Source of the DNA: Rugosibacter sp.
GTDB lineage: Bacteria > Pseudomonadota > Gammaproteobacteria > Burkholderiales > Rhodocyclaceae
Direction: 5' to 3'
Assembly: GCA_004322535.1 (NCBI GenBank)
Contig: SCUZ01000092.1
Location: forward strand, 1-61,693
DNA: 61,693 bases
Of this stretch, positions 57,273-61,693 are shown in pieces; position 1 is the stretch's first letter, and every line of letters begins with the position of its first letter. The notes beneath the pieces are model-generated. The model was not told the DNA's origin, did not search any database, and saw only the letters and a list, made by a program, of their open reading frames with translations. Made by a program: the position numbers and the translations under genes.

Positions 57273-57286
57273 TTGATCTAAGTCAA
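57273..57286. promoter_or_regulatory. FNR/ANR-type box upstream of ccoN
   Basis: TTGATCTAAGTCAA matches the FNR/ANR consensus TTGAT-N4-ATCAA with one change. It lies about 115 bp before the ccoN start, with a plausible -10 (TAAGCT) about 25 bp downstream, fitting low-oxygen induction of the cbb3 oxidase as known in other bacteria. Confidence 0.7.
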
Positions 57287-57393
57287 TGAGTCTTTGATCT
57301 GCTATCACGTAAGCTAAGGTCGCTTGGTTTTTTGGGTCACTTGTCTGATTAAAGCGATTAGTGCTGTTTTTATTTTTTTGGGGTAAATATACG

Positions 57394-58821
57394 ATGCAGT
57401 CGCCGGCAACTTATCACTACAAGGTTGTGCGCCAATTTACCGTGATGACGGTTATCTGGGGTATTGTCGGCATGCTGGTTGGGGTCATTATTGCCGCCCA
57501 GCTGGTTTGGCCTGAACTCAATGTCAATGAGTATCTGAGCTATGGCCGCCTAAGGCCGCTGCATACCAATGCAGTTATTTTTGCGTTTGGTGGCTGCGCC
57601 CTGTTTGCTACGTCTTATTTCGTTGTGCAGCGCACCAGTCATGCGCCGTTATTTGCGCCGAGGCTGGCGGCTTTTACTTTCTGGGGCTGGCAATTGGTCA
57701 TTGTTCTTGCCGCTGTCACGTTGCCGATGGGCATGACCCAGGCAAAAGAATATGCCGAGCTGGAATGGCCGATCGACATTCTGATCACGCTGGTGTGGGT
57801 GTCTTATGCCGTGGTTTTTTTCGGCACTATCGTTAAGCGTACTGTTTCTCATATCTACGTTGCTAACTGGTTTTATGGTGCTTTTATTCTGGCTGTAGCA
57901 CTTTTGCATCTGGTCAATAGTGCGGCGATTCCAGTCAGCCTGTTCCCGATGAAGTCTTACTCTGCTTACGCAGGCGTGCAAGATGCGATGGTGCAATGGT
58001 GGTATGGGCACAATGCCGTGGGATTCTTTCTCACTGCAGGCTTTCTTGGCATGATGTATTACTTTGTGCCCAAGCAAGCAGATCGGCCAATATATTCCTA
58101 CCGCCTTTCCGTGGTGCACTTCTGGGCGCTGATCTTTACTTACATGTGGGCGGGTCCGCACCATCTGCATTACACCGCGCTGCCTGACTGGACGCAAAGT
58201 ATCGGCATGGTGTTTTCGCTGATACTGCTGGCTCCCTCGTGGGGTGGCATGATCAACGGCATCATGACCTTGTCGGGCGTGTGGCATAAATTGCGCGACG
58301 ATCCGATTCTGAAGTTCTTGGTTACTTCGCTTTCTTTCTATGGCATGTCGACCTTTGAAGGTCCGATGATGTCAATCAAGACGGTCAATGCGCTTTCACA
58401 CTATACCGATTGGACCATTGGCCATGTGCATTCCGGTGCGTTAGGCTGGGTGGCCATGATTTCGATTGGTTCGATCTACTACCTGCTGCCGCGCTTGTAT
58501 GGCAAAGCGCAGATGCACAGCATGAAAGCTGTCGAAACCCACTTCTGGATCGCTACCATCGGCATTGTGCTCTACATCGCTTCGATGTGGATTGCAGGTG
58601 TCATGCAGGGCTTGATGTGGCGTGCGACCAATCTTGATGGCACATTGACCTATTCGTTTGTTGAGTCGGTAAAGGCGACCTATCCCTTCTGGACCATCCG
58701 TTTGCTCGGTGGCGTGCTGTTCCTGACGGGAATGCTGATCATGGCATGGAATATGTTCAAGACAATGGCGGGCGGGCAAACCATCAATGCGCCAGTTCTT
58801 AAGGCAGCGATAGCCCATTAG
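57394..58821 (+). CDS. ccoN: CcoN, cbb3-type cytochrome c oxidase subunit I
   Basis: A 475-residue, 12-helix catalytic subunit carrying the low-spin heme b and the high-spin heme b3-CuB centre. [15 protein letters not shown] and [18 protein letters not shown] hold metal-ligand histidines, and [16 protein letters not shown] and [17 protein letters not shown] hold others. The ATG at [10 protein letters not shown] gives the usual family length; an in-frame GTG 11 codons earlier adds a hydrophobic stretch that other CcoN proteins lack. First gene of ccoNOQP. Confidence 0.97.
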   Translation: MQSPATYHYKVVRQFTVMTVIWGIVGMLVGVIIAAQLVWPELNVNEYLSYGRLRPLHTNAVIFAFGGCALFATSYFVVQRTSHAPLFAPRLAAFTFWGWQLVIVLAAVTLPMGMTQAKEYAELEWPIDILITLVWVSYAVVFFGTIVKRTVSHIYVANWFYGAFILAVALLHLVNSAAIPVSLFPMKSYSAYAGVQDAMVQWWYGHNAVGFFLTAGFLGMMYYFVPKQADRPIYSYRLSVVHFWALIFTYMWAGPHHLHYTALPDWTQSIGMVFSLILLAPSWGGMINGIMTLSGVWHKLRDDPILKFLVTSLSFYGMSTFEGPMMSIKTVNALSHYTDWTIGHVHSGALGWVAMISIGSIYYLLPRLYGKAQMHSMKAVETHFWIATIGIVLYIASMWIAGVMQGLMWRATNLDGTLTYSFVESVKATYPFWTIRLLGGVLFLTGMLIMAWNMFKTMAGGQTINAPVLKAAIAH

Positions 58822-58863
58822 GCAAACTTAGTCATATGCAGAATAAAACTGGAGCCAGATCCT

Positions 58864-59475
58864 ATGTTGACGCATGACAAGATTGAAAAAAATGTTGGCT
58901 TGCTGATTGTGCTGACCATTCTCACCATCAGTGTGGCTGGGTTGTTGGAAATCGTGCCGTTGTTTTTTCAGAAATCCACGACTTCGCCAGCAAATGAACT
59001 CGTCAAGCCATATGATCCGCTACGGCTTTCCGGGCGCGATATTTACATTCGCGAGGGTTGCTATAACTGCCATTCGCAGATGATTCGTCCGTTTCGTGCC
59101 GAGACCGAGCGCTATGGCCATTATTCGGTGGCGGGTGAGTTTATCTACGACCACCCTTTTCAATGGGGCTCGAAGCGTACAGGTCCGGATCTTGCGCGCG
59201 TCGGAGGTCGGTATTCCGATCTGTGGCACAGGACACACTTGCTCAATCCGCGCGATGTCGTTCCTGAGTCGAACATGCCGGCTTATTCCTGGCTGGATCG
59301 GCCACTTAATGATAGTGACATTGAGACCAAGATGAGAGCGTTGCGTAAAGTTGGCGTGCCTTATACCGATGATGAAATTGCCGGTGCCAAAAAAGCAATT
59401 GAAGGCAAATCCGAACTTGATGCTTTGATTGCCTACCTGCAGGGTATGGGGACGGCAATTAAACAGGTTCGCTAA
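58864..59475 (+). CDS. ccoO: CcoO, cbb3 oxidase monoheme cytochrome c subunit
   Basis: A 203-residue protein anchored by one helix ([20 protein letters not shown]) with a periplasmic cytochrome c domain; the heme site CYNCH is at residues 66-70 and the axial methionine is probably in ESNMPAY. It passes electrons to CcoN. Length and order fit the family. Confidence 0.97.
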   Translation: MLTHDKIEKNVGLLIVLTILTISVAGLLEIVPLFFQKSTTSPANELVKPYDPLRLSGRDIYIREGCYNCHSQMIRPFRAETERYGHYSVAGEFIYDHPFQWGSKRTGPDLARVGGRYSDLWHRTHLLNPRDVVPESNMPAYSWLDRPLNDSDIETKMRALRKVGVPYTDDEIAGAKKAIEGKSELDALIAYLQGMGTAIKQVR

Positions 59476-59489
59476 GCAGAGGCACAAAA

Positions 59490-59693
59490 ATGGATATCAA
59501 CGACCTGCGTACTGTAATCACGGTGCTGTTGTTTGTGGTTTTCATTGGTATCGTCTGGTGGGCCTATTCAGACCGTCGTAAACAAGCCTACGATGAAGCA
59601 GCGAGGATCCCTCTTGATGAGGATAGTCCCTTGATACCAAAAGCCGCATCAGCAACTCAAGGAAACGAAAAGCAGGAAGAGAAAACATCATGA
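59490..59693 (+). CDS. ccoQ: CcoQ, small cbb3 oxidase subunit
   Basis: A 67-residue single-helix protein (TVITVLLFVVFIGIVWWAYS) with a charged tail. CcoQ/FixQ stabilises the cbb3 complex. Its stop overlaps the ccoP start by 4 nt. Confidence 0.93.
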   Translation: MDINDLRTVITVLLFVVFIGIVWWAYSDRRKQAYDEAARIPLDEDSPLIPKAASATQGNEKQEEKTS

Positions 59694-60622
59694 GTGATTT
59701 TGTTAGTGGCTTCTGGAGTATCTATATTGCAGTTATCACCATCGTCAGCATTCTTGGCTGCGCTGTCTTGCTTTGGATGCAAAGCTCGGCCAAGCACGTT
59801 GAGGGAAAAACAACGGGGCATGTCTGGGACGAAAATCTGGAGGAATTTAGCAACCCGCTACCGAACTGGTGGCGTTGGTTGTTTTATTTAACAGTGATAT
59901 TTGCGCTGTTCTACCTGGTCATGTATCCCGGCTTGGGCAGCTTCAAAGGGCAATACCAATGGACTTCCACTAGGCAATACGATAACGAAATGAAAAAAGC
60001 GGATGATCGATACGGGCCGATTTTTCAGAGATATTTGAAACAGGATATTCGCGTGGTGGCGACTAACCCTGAAGCCAGGGAGATGGGGCAGCGGCTGTTT
60101 TTAACTTACTGTGCACAATGTCACGGGTCAGATGCACAGGGTACAAAGGGTTTCCCCAACCTTGCTGACAAAGACTGGCTGTTTGGTGGCTCCCCGGAGC
60201 AAATCAAAGAAACCATCACGCAAGGGCGAAGTGCGATGATGCCAGCCAAGGGAGTCAAGCCAGATTTAACTGGCGATGAAATCAAAGATCTTGCTCACTA
60301 TGTGCGATCCCTTTCCGGTCTTGCTGCGGACCCCATCCGAATTCACCGAGGCAAGCCATTGTTTAGCGTTGCTTGTGCGGCTTGTCACGGGGCAGATGGC
60401 ATGGGCAATGTTGGATTGGCACCTAACCTTGCAGATGAAGTATGGCTTTATGGCAGTTCAGAAGCCACTATCATCGAAACTATCAGCAAGGGACGAGTCA
60501 ATCAAATGCCTGCTTTTGGAGATTTTCTGGGCGAAGCCAAGGTGCATTTGCTGACGGCATATGTTTATGGACTGGGAGGTGGTCAGGACGTCTCCGTAAC
60601 GACACCAGCGGAAACGCGCTGA
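59690..60622 (+). CDS. ccoP: CcoP, cbb3 oxidase diheme cytochrome c subunit
   Basis: A 310-residue protein with two N-terminal membrane helices (~8-30 and ~63-80) and two cytochrome c domains, heme sites CAQCH (141-145) and CAACH (229-233). The sequence between the helices, VWDENLEEFSNPLPNWW, is the typical CcoP/FixP_N signature. It accepts electrons from soluble cytochromes. Confidence 0.97.
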   Translation: MSDFVSGFWSIYIAVITIVSILGCAVLLWMQSSAKHVEGKTTGHVWDENLEEFSNPLPNWWRWLFYLTVIFALFYLVMYPGLGSFKGQYQWTSTRQYDNEMKKADDRYGPIFQRYLKQDIRVVATNPEAREMGQRLFLTYCAQCHGSDAQGTKGFPNLADKDWLFGGSPEQIKETITQGRSAMMPAKGVKPDLTGDEIKDLAHYVRSLSGLAADPIRIHRGKPLFSVACAACHGADGMGNVGLAPNLADEVWLYGSSEATIIETISKGRVNQMPAFGDFLGEAKVHLLTAYVYGLGGGQDVSVTTPAETR

Positions 60623-60722
60623 CAGTGCATGCCTTGGGTTCAGTCCATTGGATAATATTTATTTTTCGAATTCTTCTGAATGCAAACAGCTCCTTAATGT
60701 CGGTTTCCTGAAAATATTAACC

Positions 60723-61693
60723 ATGGTTACACCATTGGCAGCTACGTCCAAACCAGTAGCCTTTGTTGAGCAAAGCCTGTATGAGATACATGAAAAAGTA
60801 TATCCGCGCTCAGTTACGGGGGTTTATGCCACTTGGCGCTGGCTGATGGTATGGCTGACACAAGCGCTGTTCTATGGTTTGTGTTGGCTCCCATGGAATG
60901 GCAGGCAGGCGGTTCTGTTTGATCTGACAGCTCGAAAATTCTATGTTTTCGGACTGGTTTTCTGGCCACAGGACGTCATTTACCTGGCTGTTCTGCTCAT
61001 TATCTCCGCTTATTCGCTCTTTTTGTTTACCGCTGTTGGGGGGCGCTTGTGGTGTGGCCATGCCTGCCCACAGACGGTATATACCGAAATATTTCTCTGG
61101 ATTGAGCGCAAGATAGAAGGTGATCGTGCGGCGCGTATCAAACTTGATGCGAACGCAATCTCCATGAAAAAGCTGTTGCTACGCGCTTCAAAATATGGCG
61201 CTTGGGGTCTTTTGGCTCTATGGACAGGGTTTACTTTTGTCGGTTATTTCACGCCTATAAAAGCGCTGTGGGGGTCGATTTTGACCTATTCACTGGGACC
61301 TTGGGAGACTTTCTGGATCATATTTTACGGATCTTTCACCTATGTGTTTGCAGGGCACTTGCGGGAGCAGGTATGCAAATACATGTGCCCATACGCACGA
61401 TTCCAGGGAGTCATGTTTGACCTGGACACCTTAACTATTACCTATGATGACACGCGTGGAGAACCAAGAGGATCCCATAAAAAAGGCGCTGCATACAAAG
61501 CAGAAGGCAAGGGTGACTGCGTTGATTGCAGTATTTGTGTCCAGGTGTGTCCGACAGGCATCGATATCCGCAAGGGGTTGCAATATGAATGCATAGGCTG
61601 CGCTGCTTGCATTGATGCGTGCGATCAGGTCATGGAAAAAATGGGTACACCCAAGGGGCTGATTCGCTACTCGACCGAACATGCGATTGCGGC
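60723..61693 (+). CDS. ccoG: CcoG, polyferredoxin-like cbb3 assembly protein (partial, runs off the window)
   Basis: 323 codons are visible, starting MVTPLAATSK. Four or five membrane segments surround a CGHACPQTVYTE motif and a CKYMCPYARFQGVM motif, and two 4Fe-4S motifs follow, CVDCSICVQVCP and CIGCAACIDACD. CcoG (RdxA/FixG) is a cupric reductase that helps load copper into cbb3 oxidase. The C-terminal Ig-like domain lies beyond the window. ccoH has not appeared yet and may follow. Confidence 0.95.
   Translation, partial: MVTPLAATSKPVAFVEQSLYEIHEKVYPRSVTGVYATWRWLMVWLTQALFYGLCWLPWNGRQAVLFDLTARKFYVFGLVFWPQDVIYLAVLLIISAYSLFLFTAVGGRLWCGHACPQTVYTEIFLWIERKIEGDRAARIKLDANAISMKKLLLRASKYGAWGLLALWTGFTFVGYFTPIKALWGSILTYSLGPWETFWIIFYGSFTYVFAGHLREQVCKYMCPYARFQGVMFDLDTLTITYDDTRGEPRGSHKKGAAYKAEGKGDCVDCSICVQVCPTGIDIRKGLQYECIGCAACIDACDQVMEKMGTPKGLIRYSTEHAIA

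Noticed and set aside
1-61693. CRISPR arrays, complete insertion sequences, rRNA genes
   Set aside because: None seen on reading through the window; the dispersed repeat is too widely and irregularly spaced to be a CRISPR.

Overview
The window is chromosomal DNA from a respiring, Gram-negative betaproteobacterium; I do not name a genus. The basis is family content: hemCDXY, aerobic hemF, a cbb3 cytochrome oxidase cluster with its own maturation genes, GTP-type PEP carboxykinase next to PEP carboxylase, a B12-dependent ribonucleotide reductase, Kdp potassium uptake, and selenophosphate/2-selenouridine genes. Most of it is ordinary, tightly packed housekeeping DNA with short or overlapping gene junctions.

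Layout. 1-9.7 kb: the end of recG, an LplT-like transporter, a flavin oxidoreductase, recQ, an exported ATP-dependent DNA ligase, an AEC permease, a methyltransferase and a fused pabB-pabC. 9.7-17 kb: pckG (with a clear terminator), a patatin phospholipase, a PBP7-type peptidase and ppc. 17.2-23.5 kb: the hemC-hemD-hemX-hemY operon facing a folD-purE-hemF operon. 23.6-28.4 kb: nnr, a DMT transporter, a membrane-anchored glutamate-synthase-like protein and nadC. 28.4-30.9 kb: tRNA-Ser(GGA) followed by a small genomic island. 31.2-39.3 kb: the kdp operon, including two tiny membrane ORFs (kdpF and an unnamed 30-aa protein). 40-47 kb: a Crp/Fnr-family regulator, divergent selD and mnmH, a fused indolepyruvate oxidoreductase and a MaoC-like hydratase. 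47.4-54.2 kb: nrdJ and a SWIM/SNF2 helicase. 54.3 kb to the end: tRNA-His, then ccoI, ccoS, ccoN, ccoO, ccoQ, ccoP and partial ccoG.

The first standout is the roughly 2.3-kb tRNA-Ser island. It is bounded by a 19-bp duplication of the tRNA 3' end, keeps only the N-terminus of an integrase, and carries two overlapping genes. These are a three-helix membrane protein of the Pycsar-effector type and a class III nucleotide cyclase, a combination that reads as a Pycsar anti-phage system with the effector gene first.

The second standout is a dispersed, directional repeat of about 25 bp (core GTCGGCGCTGGTGATAC). I find 11 copies, nine of them 22-25/25 matches to the consensus, spread through intergenic DNA and inside at least four and probably five protein-coding genes. 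It is absent from the stretch holding the island and kdp. It is not palindromic, so it is not a classical REP. Its density, both orientations, tolerance inside genes and the nearby secreted DNA ligase make a DNA-uptake-type signal one hypothesis, but its function is unknown from this sequence.

Candidate regulatory sites include an FNR/ANR-type box before ccoN, a KdpE-like direct repeat before kdp, an NrdR-like box before nrdJ, and a cluster of perfect inverted repeats before the Crp/Fnr gene. The start of ccoI is anomalous: its first CxxC metal motif lies upstream of any standard start codon.
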